From positions 62,001 to 126,000 of the forward strand of contig NW_005179067.1 in the NCBI RefSeq assembly GCF_000350225.1: a DNA stretch of 64,000 nt. The letters are read 5' to 3'. Shown here piece by piece: positions 11,742-21,661 of this stretch; the stretch's first letter is position 1; each line of letters starts with the position of its first letter. This DNA comes from Chondrus crispus. Taxonomy: Eukaryota > Rhodophyta > Florideophyceae > Gigartinales > Gigartinaceae. The notes below the pieces were generated by a model that was not told where the DNA came from, searched no databases, and saw only the letters and a list, made by a program, of their open reading frames with translations. The position numbers and the translations under genes were made by a program.

Positions 11742-12213
11742 TCAAACCTTGCCGCTGCAATCTATAGCGCTAATAGACCCATCATCATAAACCGCTACTG
11801 TCTTCATCCCCTTCATTTCAAACGTCGTTCCCCAAACCGAATCTCGGTGTCCCTTACAGATATACAAAGTTTCCCCCATCTGCCGATCCCAAATATTGAC
11901 AGTCCTATCACTCCCCCGCTCACAATAAACTCCGAATCATCTGACCCGGCCGCACTCAGAACCAACCCTTCATGCCCCCGACATGTCTTTGCAGCATGCC
12001 CAGAGTCTAAGTCATTGGTGTTCAGCAACTGGTCATCCGAAGCTGTGAGCAAGAGTCGCGAGTTATTCTTCAAATCTGAGACAACGGTGTCCTCCTCGTA
12101 GAGAGCGATAAAGACGCCATCGGAAAGCTCTACGATTTTGCGCGGCTTCGGCTTCTTATAAAGGTGACTACGGTACTGGGTACGAATTTCCCATTCCCTA
12201 CGTCGAAAAACAT
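11742..12213 (-). pseudogene. WD40-repeat fragment, left arm
   Basis: The translation has clear WD40 blades: RLLLTASDDQ, then GHEGLVLSAAGSDDSEFIVSG and, after a change of register, SDRTVNIWDRQMGETLY and GHRDSVWGTTFEMKG. Only two to three blades are present, against the usual seven. The copy also has a one-base loss in a T run near 12165 relative to the right arm. It is a truncated propeller gene from the host. The fragment is too short to name the parent. Confidence 0.7.
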
Positions 12214-12295
12214 TTTCCCCTGAATTCGTTTATTTTTGGGGCGTGTACGGTGCCGTGTACTGAGCAAACGCACAGCCCCACACAGCATTACGTCA

Positions 12296-12366
12296 TGGAG
12301 AGCGCGCGCCGAGGCGCCCCCATCCGCGAGCTGCACGAGCGCGTCCAAGAGACCCCGCTCGCAATT
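12296..12366 (+). repeat. GC-rich direct repeat unit 2 (left arm)
   Basis: It is a near copy of the unit at 10339-10395 and in one frame reads RRGAPIRELHERVQETPL. Its mirror is at about 18371-18441. Four copies therefore exist in the window, one at the head of each of two different captured fragments, which suggests a common leader or exon family. Confidence 0.7.
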
Positions 12367-12781
12367 AATAGGCTCTACTTGCTCGTGAGCGCGGGGAGCG
12401 TGTTATGTGAAGAGCATGCAGGCTCCTCCAAAAGGGCATGCTGCACGACTTCGTTGAGATGTGCGCCGGCGTGCAGCTTGACCCCTTCCAGCCATTCCCC
12501 AAGCGTGCTCCTCCGTCCCACCACGTCACCACCTCCTCCCTCTGTCCTGTCGAAACGAAAAAAAAGAAACCTCCATCCTCACCCATTCCGCCCCCCTTCG
12601 TATCCCCCTGGCACCCATCCCCCCCCCCAACCCAAACATGAAATGCCGCCGCCGCACAACCTTCATCAAACTGGAAGAGGGTCTTCAACCTTCTCCAAAT
12701 GGGTCTAGCGATTCCCTGGTAAGGCGCTGGACAACATCGGGGATCTCACCGGTCGTGTTCAAGTCTGGAAAGTAAACGAAC

Positions 12782-14332
12782 TCATTTTTCCAATGCAAAG
12801 CACTTCTCCGAGCAAACGGCAACCATTTCTCGTGACTCGACGCTTACGTTTCTCACGACCTTGGCCCAGTCACATAAGTCATGCATTACTACGCCGCATG
12901 CTTTGCACGAAAACGAAGTTTCCATTCCCGGAAAGCGACAATGCTTCTCCCCAATCCCACAGAACATTCCTTCTTTCTCCTTTTCATTGTCAGTTTCCTT
13001 TATTCCTCCCCGAGTACATCTCTCCAGTTTTCTTCGCTTGAAGGCTTGCTCTTGAACGGATGCGACTAACCTCCTTTTTGCCGCTCCGAAAATTTCCGAG
13101 TCATGTTCTAACGCGATGTATTGGATACCTAAGTCCAAACATGCCAAACCTATGGACATGGAGCCTGCTCTAGGATTATAACAGATACCTGCAGGTTTGT
13201 ACCACTGCTCAAGAATAGATACACTGAGATTCTTTTCAAGGTCTCTAACTTTAAGGATTTTGCCTTGTTCACAACAGAGGGGATTTCGCGATTGTTGCAC
13301 GTTTGTGACACAGTTCACCCACGACGGAAGGGTTGAGCTTCTGTAACCTTTTGCAAATGAGTAGTGATGCTTTTGCCTGCGATCTGGTGATCTCCAGAAT
13401 ACTGCTGCGATGAAGCCTGACTCTTGAGGATGCTGCGATAGTGTCCTTCTCTTGATTGTTGAAGGATCCTGTATGTAAAGCATGGGGTGCTTCATCATTT
13501 TCATGCCCTCCGCACACACAACTGAAAAAAGCTTCGAGAAGTGAATAAAATTGCACACGATATAGCACACGCCGCTCTGTTTCATCGCCATACCGCAGTG
13601 ACGTACAACCTGTTTCAGGCAGTCCTCATTGGATTCATCATCTTGTAGAACAGTCATGACCATATCGGCTTTCCCCTGCACCATTTTCCACTCATCGTGT
13701 TGTGTCATGAATTCCTCAAGTGTAGCCTGCACAATCTTCCACCCAACCGGTAATAATTGAGATGCCTCAATTAGTGGCGCTGCCTCTGCAGTTGATTCAA
13801 CTGGTCTCTCATTGTTCTGTTCAGAGGGCCCGTCTGAGTATTGACTGTGCGATGAGAGGGATTCTTTGGCCATAGAGCCCTCTTCTTCACTGTCTTTTGA
13901 GCTTTCATTCTCTGAGGTACCCGGAGATGATAGTTGAGTGTCTGAATCAATCGCAGGATGTTTATTTAGATCTGATTGCTCACTGTTCTCTTGAGGTATT
14001 TGTTGCAATCTTTTTCGGGCGATTTCCAAATGGTTAGTCCCATTCGGCACCAGATTTCTGCAAGCAGTTTCAAGTGGTTGTATAAGGTGCTTGCTGAACG
14101 CATGTTCCTGCATTTGGATATCCAGCAGCTGCGTACACGTGATTCTTTCTGCAATTGTGGTCATCTCACGGGGGATTTCGTCGTAATCACAAAGGGTCTT
14201 GAATTTTTGAAGCTCTTTAATTGCTAGGCGTAATTGCACCAACTGTGTTGAAACATCTTTGGGAGAAGCGGCTTCGGAGAAGGCAAGCAATCTTGATAGT
14301 ACCTGATAAATCGTTTCACCAACATTAGACAT
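12782..14332 (-). CDS. Degenerate DNA methyltransferase-like protein with C-terminal zinc finger
   Basis: A 516-codon open frame. The N-terminal 200 residues are helical, then Ser/Glu-rich. From about residue 190 the layout resembles a beta-class DNA amino-methyltransferase: ADMVMTVLQDDES stands where DPPF/Y should be, and NPRAGSMSIGLACLDLG then IALEHDSEIFGAAKRRL (residues about 386-422) stand where motif I and the following acidic strand should be. The DPP core is lost, so catalysis is doubtful. Residues 458-511 form a Cys/His cluster (CRF, CKACGVVMHDLC, CSEKC) like a treble-clef or PHD-type finger. The stop lies three bases from the inverted-arm boundary, so the original C-terminus may have been replaced. 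More coding (AIPKRVTAEECLMLVKRF) lies just upstream in another frame. It is divergent from the transposase at 15826. Confidence 0.5.
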   Translation of the reverse strand: MSNVGETIYQVLSRLLAFSEAASPKDVSTQLVQLRLAIKELQKFKTLCDYDEIPREMTTIAERITCTQLLDIQMQEHAFSKHLIQPLETACRNLVPNGTNHLEIARKRLQQIPQENSEQSDLNKHPAIDSDTQLSSPGTSENESSKDSEEEGSMAKESLSSHSQYSDGPSEQNNERPVESTAEAAPLIEASQLLPVGWKIVQATLEEFMTQHDEWKMVQGKADMVMTVLQDDESNEDCLKQVVRHCGMAMKQSGVCYIVCNFIHFSKLFSVVCAEGMKMMKHPMLYIQDPSTIKRRTLSQHPQESGFIAAVFWRSPDRRQKHHYSFAKGYRSSTLPSWVNCVTNVQQSRNPLCCEQGKILKVRDLEKNLSVSILEQWYKPAGICYNPRAGSMSIGLACLDLGIQYIALEHDSEIFGAAKRRLVASVQEQAFKRRKLERCTRGGIKETDNEKEKEGMFCGIGEKHCRFPGMETSFSCKACGVVMHDLCDWAKVVRNVSVESREMVAVCSEKCFALEK

Positions 14333-14505
14333 TCCTCTGCCGTCACTCTTTTGGGAATTGCTCGCAAATTTGCCAATGTGAACGCAACTTGCAAGCCTCC
14401 ATCATCATTGCACATGAAATCCCGTAAGTAGTCAACCGTAGAAATGGGAAGCTTGCGAGCAACCCCCTAGATTTGGCGCTTGGTTTCAATCTGTTTGCTC
14501 ATAAC

Positions 14506-15123
14506 CTAGTCATCCTGAACCCCTCTTGCAGTACTTGACACCAGCCGACGAGCAACTTCGGTCGCTGATAAACGTTTTTGCCGCCTTTGGCTCAACCAGG
14601 TATTCAGCTCAACGTCGTATTCGTGGCAGCGTAGGAGCGTTGCGAGGAAAGAGAGCGGCACACAAAAAGAGTGAAGAGCGTTTCTCGAAAGTCCATATGC
14701 AATCTCATCTTGGGCTGGCATCGACATTACCAATTCACCTTTCAACTTTAAATCCTTTATCAAAACTCCCTCCTCCATTAGCTGTATCGCTACTCTTTTG
14801 CGGATGTGTCCATCATAGCAAAAGCGATACCCTCTAGCGCGTTCATCTGTCTCTTCTCTTATCACCGCTCGTGCCACTTCTGATGCCTTTTCAGGCGTGT
14901 AGCAATGTGGCTCTCTCTCAAAGAGTAGCTGTATTTCAGGAACGGTAGCCACTCGACATGATATGAGATAAGTGCTGACATATCCATTTTGCAGGAAACC
15001 CTCTCTGACAATATCTTCATCTCGAGGAAGAATTGGCCTGGAGTACCAGAGATTGACGATTTTACGCGGATCGACGTATTCAGTCACAATATCACTCGTA
15101 CCCTCACTTCCTGTAACCTTCAT
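14506..15123 (-). CDS. Unclassified mobile-element-associated protein (TPE/RGY family), copy 2
   Basis: A 205-codon open frame with no recognised domain. It shares CYTPEKASEVARAVIR, ARGYRFCY and an upstream GYVS motif with the protein at 1344-2371. The C-terminal half has LLRCHEYDVELNTWLSQRRQ, a charged helix that resembles FLRRYDDEVFWSHMKWERR in the other protein, although there it lies on the N-terminal side. It reads in the same direction as the methyltransferase-like gene downstream and could be its 5' exon or a separate gene. The spacer of about 170 bases contains a stop. Together they lie divergent from the transposase. Confidence 0.45.
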   Translation of the reverse strand: MKVTGSEGTSDIVTEYVDPRKIVNLWYSRPILPRDEDIVREGFLQNGYVSTYLISCRVATVPEIQLLFEREPHCYTPEKASEVARAVIREETDERARGYRFCYDGHIRKRVAIQLMEEGVLIKDLKLKGELVMSMPAQDEIAYGLSRNALHSFCVPLSFLATLLRCHEYDVELNTWLSQRRQKRLSATEVARRLVSSTARGVQDD

Positions 15124-15659
15124 GACTGCAAGACTTTCTGCCTCGCTTTAGTTGCAGGATTTGGATATCCTAAAAGGCAATGCCGCGAGTCTTCTGACTT
15201 AAGCAAAGGCTTCTGGAAATTGTTGCGACTGTTGTTTTTTGTAGGCATAAAAACCATCGTAAGCGAATGAGAGAATAAACACGGCTCATTCCGAAGATTT
15301 GAACAGTTGAGTTTAAACATTTGAACAAGTGGATCGAATGTGAGAGTTTCGGAAAGGGTTGGGAGGGCAGTTGATATAGATATCAGTTATCGTCCTGAAC
15401 AAATTCCTTTCCGCTCTACCACGATTTCCCGTCTTTTGACGAAACATTTCCGTAAGAATCGCAATATTTGCTTCGTGAAGGAAAAAATTTGTCACTGTCA
15501 AGGCATTTGACAGGCGTAGAAAAGGACTTTGATAAATTCTTCGAAGTGTAACCTTCAGAAAAAAATGAAACGCAACAGCAGAGGAAGCTGATATAGATCC
15601 CTGACGCCTACTCTTTCGAAAACACAACACAGTGAGCTGGGCTGCTGACTTTTTGCTTC

Positions 15660-15714
15660 CAGCCGAATACCAGTACAGGATAATATCCTGTACTCCTGTA
15701 CTGGTATTCGGCTG
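15660..15714. promoter_or_regulatory. Nested hairpin in the divergent promoter region
   Basis: Two perfect 21-base arms (starting CAGCCGAATACCAG) enclose 13 bases. The loop side can also pair with the inner arm through GTACAGGATA/TATCCTGTAC, so two alternative hairpins compete. It lies in the 700-base gap between the minus-strand genes and the transposase (15124-15825). That gap has no other gene I can support. Confidence 0.75.
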
Positions 15715-15825
15715 CGCCTTCTTGACCCCACACCGCAGTGCGTGCTTGCCCAAAGTCCATACTTGCAGGTCCGTCATGACTACCTGAAGCGTTGAACCCG
15801 AGAGACATGCACATAGAGCGATATC

Positions 15826-18055
15826 ATGACAACGTTAGACGATACTCCTCCCCTATCAAAAGTCCCAATCGAGCTCGATCGCAAAACATTGAAGTCGCGA
15901 TTACAGAAGAGACGACGCCAATCCATCAAAAATATCAACAATTGGATGCCAAAACGCTGTTGCAAGCGTCTTTGCGTCTTCGAAGTCGGTACAGAGAAGT
16001 GTAGGGCAATGCGAGAGAATTTCCTGTCAATTTCTCGTGATGAAAGAAAGGCACGCCTCGCCGATCTAATCGTTCCAGATCCACAGTGCTCACAGCGATA
16101 CTTCTACTGTGACGGCTGGCAGGTTTGTTGGAGAATGGTGATTGACACTCTGGAAGTGTCAAGGACCATGATTGCCAATGTCATGGAACTACCTTCAGCG
16201 AACGCTTCCCACCTCCCCGGGAGAATGGGGGGATCGGATGGGAGCTCAACTAAAAAATCTTCGGTGATTTCATTCCTGCGAGCCTTAGCAGACGATCTTG
16301 GAGATGAAATGCCGCACAGCATCGAGCGGCACCTCCCACATGGAAATAAATACCTGGTTTACACGCTCTTTCGAGAGAATGAAGGGATGTATGGCCGTCG
16401 AGCGTGCTCTTCTTCTCACTTTTATGAAACTTGGAAACGGTATGCCTCACATATCAAGTGTAGACGAAGACACGGCTTTTCGGTTTGTGACACGTGCACA
16501 AGCTTTAAGGAGGGTTTGCTATCAATTGCTAGGAAGACAGGATATGAAAAATCTAGAGAAAAACTTAAGAAAAGATTCCGCGCACATCTGCAGCAAATAC
16601 ACTCTGAGAGAGCAGAATATCGACTCATTCAGTCAAAAGCAATTGACACGCCCCAGAAAATTCTTTCTGTAATTATTGACGGGGCCGACCAGGCGAAGTT
16701 TGGACTACCGCGCTTCTATACGACGACAAAAAGAGATACGGGGAAGCCTCTCAAGCAGAAGGTCACTGGTGTTTGCTATCACGGGGCACTTTCTGGACAG
16801 CCTTTCGTTTGTTTTTTCACGTCAGCAGACAACATCCCCTCAGGTGCAAATCAAACAATTGATGCGCTATGCCGCTCGCTTTTACTGTTGCGAGATGCGA
16901 GAAGAGCTCAAGGTATGAGTTCTTTTCCTAAAGAGCTGAATGTTCAGCTAGATAATACGTCAAAAGACAACAAGAATCGCTTTTTTTGCATTTTGTGATT
17001 ACATGGTGCATAAAGGGCTCTTCCACCGCAATTTTGTAAACTTTCTACCGGTTAGGCACACACATGAGGACATTGACCGCCGATTCAGCCGAATTTCTGT
17101 CTTCATGCGGGATAGGAATACAGCCTGTGTTTCGGAACTTCACAGGCACATTGTTGAAAGTCAAGGGAGAAACTCCGCATCAGTACAAAACAACATACAC
17201 GCCAGCCGCGTCTCTGGTATGAACAATTTTTCAGGTGCATGTGAACAACAAAGTGCAGTGGCATTGAGAACCAACAACATGCTCGCGTTCAGAAAGTTCG
17301 TCTTCGAGCGGGATGATTCCCATGAGCTCGAAGGAGGTGGTTCTCACGTTACCTGCCTGGTCGGGTATAAAATGGTGGAAAAGAGGGAAGCGCTTCAGAA
17401 ACTTGATAGAACCGAAGAATTCATTGGTTCTTTCCTCCGTTTTGTTCCAGATATGAGAAAAGCAACAGTCATACAAACAAACAAGCCCTCCCAAGTTGAC
17501 ATCAGCGCGTATCGCAAGCGCATAAATGTGACAGAGAAAAGAATTGGATGTAGAGAAAATGTGTTATCGCTTCTTTCTGAAATAGACTCCATGGAAAGCA
17601 AAGAGTCCGCCCCGCCGGAGTGGGACTTCCAGCATTTTGCTGCTTTTTGCGATGATTGCGGCGAACTTGAGGCATCATATGATGATTCGGAAAGCGAATT
17701 GGCTCTGACGGACACGTGCTCGTATGATAGGGGCAGCATGATGACTGTGAACTGCGGGTCAAACGTGACCGAAGTGACACCATTTTGGCTGGGAAGAATT
17801 GAACATGTTGAGAATGCAAATAGCAACAATGTCGTTTTAACTGTTCGGTGGTTCGAACTTGTACAGGGACAGAAAGGAGGAAGCTTGTGCTACACTGGGC
17901 GTTACGCCCCCATGAAACAAAACGATCAATCACAGAGTAATATACCCTCAGCGGCAGTTCTCGTTTACTTTCCAGACTTGAACACGACCGGTAAGATCCC
18001 CGATGTTGTCCAGCGCCTTACCAGGGAAGCGCTAGACCCATTTGGAGAAGGTTGA
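15826..18055 (+). CDS. DUF7869-like DDE transposase (one frame change)
   Basis: Two adjacent frames (15826-16998 and 17003-18055) form one long transposase of about 740 residues. The N-terminal part is basic, with a Cys/His region (CRRRHGFSVCDTC). The RNase H-like core has IIDGADQAKFG (first Asp, near residue 285), NVQLDNTSKDNKNR (second Asp, near 376) and, in the second frame, FLPVRHTHEDIDRRFS. These are signatures I associate with the DUF7869 family of eukaryotic transposon proteins. The C-terminus (FWLGRIEHVENANSNNVV, then LTVRWFEL) looks like a BAH/Tudor-type barrel. The frames join at a run of seven T at 16981; a one-base change, slippage or read error would explain it. The final 32 codons lie in the right inverted arm. 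Confidence 0.75.
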
Positions 18056-18523
18056 AGACCCTCTTCCAGTTTGATGAAGGTTGTGCGGCGGCGGCATTTC
18101 ATGTTTGGGTTGGGGGGGATGGGTGCCAGGGGGGTACAAAGGGGGGCGGAATGGGTGAGGATGGAGGTTTTTGTTTTTTCGTTTCGACAGGACAGAGGGA
18201 GGAGGTGGTGACGTGGTGGGACGGAGGAGCACGCTTGGGGAATGGTTGGAAGGGGTCAAGCTGCACGCCGGCGCACATCTCAACGAAGTCGTGCAGCATG
18301 CCCTTTTGGAGGAGCCTGCATGCTCTTCACATAACACGCTCCCCGCGCTCACGAGCAAGTAGAGCCTATTAATTGCGAGCGGGGTCTCTTGGACGCGCTC
18401 GTGCAGCTCGCGGATGAAGGCGGCTCGGCGCACGCTCTCCATGACGTAATGCTGTGTGGGGCTGTGCGTTTGCTCAGTACACGGCACCTTACACGCCCCA
18501 AAAATAAACGAATTCAGGGGAAA

Positions 18524-18996
18524 ATGTTTTTCGACGTAGGGAATGGGAAATTCATACCCAGTACCGTAGTCACCTTTTATAAGAAGCCGAAGCCGCGCAA
18601 AATCGTAGAGCTTTCCGACGGCGTCTTTATCGCTCTCTACGAGGAGGACACCTTTGTCTCAGATTTGAAGAATAACTCGCGACTCTTGCTCACGGCTTCG
18701 GATGACCAGTTGCTGAACACCAATGACTTAGACTCGGGGCATGCTGCAAAGACATGTCGGGGGCATGAAGGGTTGGTTCTGAGTGCGGCCGGGTCAGATG
18801 ATTCGGAGTTTATTGTGAGCGGGGGAGTGATAGGACTGTCAATATTTGGGATCGGCGGATGGGGGAAACTTTGTATATCTGTAAGGGACACCGAGATTCG
18901 GTTTGGGGAACGACGTTTGAAATGAAGGGGATGAAGACAGTAGCGGTTTATGATGATGGGTCTATTAGCGCTATAGATTGCAGCGGCAAGGTTTGA
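18524..18996 (+). pseudogene. WD40-repeat fragment, right arm
   Basis: The frame opens with MFFDVGNGKFIPSTVVTFYK and stays open through KIVELSDGVFIALYEEDTFV, RLLLTASDDQ and the GH...VSG blade. It then needs one register change to continue as SDRTVNIWD, GHRDSVWG and VAVYDDGSISAID before the stop at 18994-18996. It is the better preserved copy, but still a partial propeller. An intron at the register change cannot be excluded. Confidence 0.7.
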
Positions 18997-19859
18997 TCAA
19001 AGCGAAATTCAGAGGCACGGAAGGAAGTTAGGTGAACCTCGAGCACCGAACGCGGAGTTGAACATAACGAAGCTGGGAAGCCAATGTGTACTAAGATGTC
19101 GGGATGTGTCGACTAGACGATTCAACTTTAGTGTACAACCCAGTGGAGAAGGTGGCAAAGGGCAAGGTGAGGAGATGGGCTTAAGGAACTAGCATGCTAA
19201 TAAATGAGAAAGTGGTATGACGCCTCTTTCGTAGAAGAAAGCGCGATGTACAAGAGTGTTGTACAAATACAGAAAAGTATACAGGTAGACCAGGTGGAGC
19301 GAGAACCGAAAAAGGAGGGCATGAGGGTGGCGTCTTGGTGTGAACAAAATTGCGAAAGAAATGTGCGCAGTACCGGCTTGGCGAGCAGGTACTCCTCGAC
19401 GAGGACCTCGTCGAGCTGCAGCGAGTCGAGCTCGTGCTGCAGGCCGAGGACTGCGGGTCAGACATGAGCGAGCGGCCCGGGCCGGAGTCCATGAAGTCGA
19501 CCTCGGAGAAGTTGCGCGACTGGATGCGGCGGCGGGAGCCGCCGGGGGCCACTTCACCCCCTGCAGGGGGGTGAAGAGGCGATGGTTGGGGCCGAGAGGT
19601 GCGAGGGGCGGGAAGTGAGAGGGTAAAGAGGCGGTGGTAAGATGCGGGAAATGTGTGGTCGGGTGGAACGGGGAGAAGCGGGATCCTTTTGTTCAATGCG
19701 GAGCGGGGATGGGTGACGGCGCCCGCCGGACGGTGGTGCGGGTGTAAGTGCGCAGCATGACGAAGGGGTCGGAGCGGGGAGCAGCTGAACAAGAACACAA
19801 ACCACAGTTTTGCTGTTTGACATAGCGAAATCGCGCGGAACGAGACGAAGAGAGTAGCG

Positions 19860-20311
19860 CTAAACTCTTTCCGGCGAGTATTGATAAATATGCTCCTTAG
19901 CGAGAGGTTGAGTGTGATCGCCGGTGAGCACGTCGTCCGGGTGGGGTGGCGAGACAGCAGGAGGAAGGGGGATAGTCTTAGTATGGACAGCTGGACTCTT
20001 GTTCATGTTTGAGAGCTCTGGAGGCAGCACACAGCACCAGACACAAGCGAGGATAGTGATGATGGCAGAGCCAGTAGCAATAGAGATGACTGCGATGGCG
20101 AGTTTGCGGAGCAACGTACTGGGCGGATGGGAAGGGAGGGGGCCAGCGCCAGAACCACCCGGTCCATTGCCCCCAGCTAGTCCTGGGGGTGGGGTGCTGT
20201 TGTCAGGTGCAGTTGTTGGTGAAGCTTGAAGGGCTGCTTCTGGCTTTGGACAACCGAGAATGTGAGAAGGAAGACGAAGATGAGAAGGACGAAACGAATG
20301 GAGACCGCCAT
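19860..20311 (-). pseudogene. Signal-peptide, single-pass membrane protein, right arm
   Basis: This is the mirror copy of the protein at 10427-10878, with the same signal peptide, the same register change after it, the same Pro/Gly-rich region and membrane helix, and one noticeable replacement (asparagine for aspartate after LSNM). The function is unknown. Confidence 0.5.
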
Positions 20312-20514
20312 GGTGGGCTCACACGACGAAACGGGATGAAGGGCAATTACGAGCGGGGTCTCTTGGACGCGCTCTTGCCGCTTGCAGATGGGGGCGCCTC
20401 GTCGCGCGCTCCATGAAATACACCTCGCTCTGCAGGCGGTACGTGTCCAGCGCGCGGCACACCAGCGCGCGGCGGGATGTTAGTTTTTATGTAATAAGAA
20501 TATTTATATCCATG

Positions 20515-20565
20515 GATCAGTATTGTGACTCGGGCATACCGTATGCCCGAGTCACAATACTGATC
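20515..20565. repeat. Perfect 51-bp palindrome, right arm
   Basis: This is the same 51-base palindrome as in the left arm, again without a mismatch, although sequence immediately beside it (20400-20490) differs between the arms. Confidence 0.95.
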
Positions 20566-20610
20566 GCGGCGTGGCACGTATGCCGCATACGTCTGAACAC
20601 TTCAGCCACT

Positions 20611-21661
20611 GCTGCTCCGTTGTGCACCCCTCGCGGTCGAACTGAACGTAAAGGAGTTTTTGCCCCATCAAGACCTCTATCGGACTGCCGTGTAGCACCT
20701 CCTCGAGCGCTTGCCGAGCATCATGTGCTCGAATCACTGGGAAGTCGGGATCAGCATCTCTGAAATGCCACCTATATGCAATCTCTTTCTGCGACAAGAA
20801 GCTCGTAGGTGTGCTGTCCTCAATTCGTTTCAACAACAGACCGGCCAAATCAAGCGCGTCTCTCATTGCAATGAGATCATGGGGGCTTAATGAGTCATCC
20901 CAAGTTTCGTCGCGTTTCCCGACTACAGTATTTCCGGTTGTTTCGAACGTCTTCTCCTCTCCACACTCTAGCAATCCACTCATTCTACAGCCCCCAAACC
21001 TCTCCCGTAAAAGGTCTGACCATCGCGCAGAAAACTCGTGTTCTACGGCAAAACCAAGGCCTACACTTCTGAACCAATCCATGACTGTGTTCTTTTGCCT
21101 CTGTCGCAATGAACACAATATTTTGATCACAACTGGCAAGACGGCGCAGAACTTCGAGAAGTTACTCAGAGGGTTCCGCCAACTCTGACCGACTCTCAAC
21201 CGTGGGAAGAGTACCATCGGAATCAAAGGAAAACAATCGTTTCTCCTTCGTAGCACGGTATGAATATCTAACATGGTGTGTTGGTATCGGAATTAGTTGT
21301 ATCGCTTTTGCCTTGCGATTCGCGGAGTATGTGACTATACCGTCAATGAATCGAACACCAGATGCGGACGCAGTGTGCAAGTCGACATGGCGGTATACTT
21401 TCTGGTGTTTCAACTCTCTCTCGAAGTCGGGCATTTCCAGGCTCTGAAAAATTGCATCGCTGTCCATTATCAACGTTCCAGAGATTCACTAGCGAAGCAC
21501 CCGTTAAGTTTTTTGCAGCTCCTGTGAACTCGCTCAAGATGAGAACACCATTTTGCTCTGTTTCACATATGATGTACACATGACTCACAAGATTCATTCC
21601 GTCTCGAAGCGATGTGATTGTAGAACAGCTCCACTGGAAAAGAGGGGTGGTCTGTTTAGTT
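20611..21661 (-). pseudogene. Trehalose-6-phosphate synthase/phosphatase fragment, right arm
   Basis: This is the mirror copy of the fragment in the left arm, with the same start and end and the same missing parts. It differs by a few substitutions (for example a serine where the left copy has arginine before VGLGF) and by small indels near 21440 that alter the local frame. Shared truncation points show that the fragment was already partial before the arms were duplicated. Confidence 0.88.

Larger units (their letters stand above)
8719..12779 (+). repeat. Left inverted arm (4061 bp)
   Basis: The arm matches the right arm over its whole length with scattered substitutions and small indels. 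In 240 codons of the trehalose-phosphatase part I counted three amino-acid differences. The largest difference is near 10240-10350, where each arm has its own short insertion or deletion. Contents from the outside in: an AT-rich stretch without a gene (8719-9060), a TPS/TPP fragment, a 51-bp palindrome, a GC-rich motif, a signal-peptide protein, GC-rich ambiguous coding (10880-11550, including frames such as SLQLDEVLVEEYLL), a WD40 fragment on the minus strand, a second GC-rich motif, a fragment with LHDFVEMCAGVQLDPF near 12440, and the duplicated transposase tail. Confidence 0.95.
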
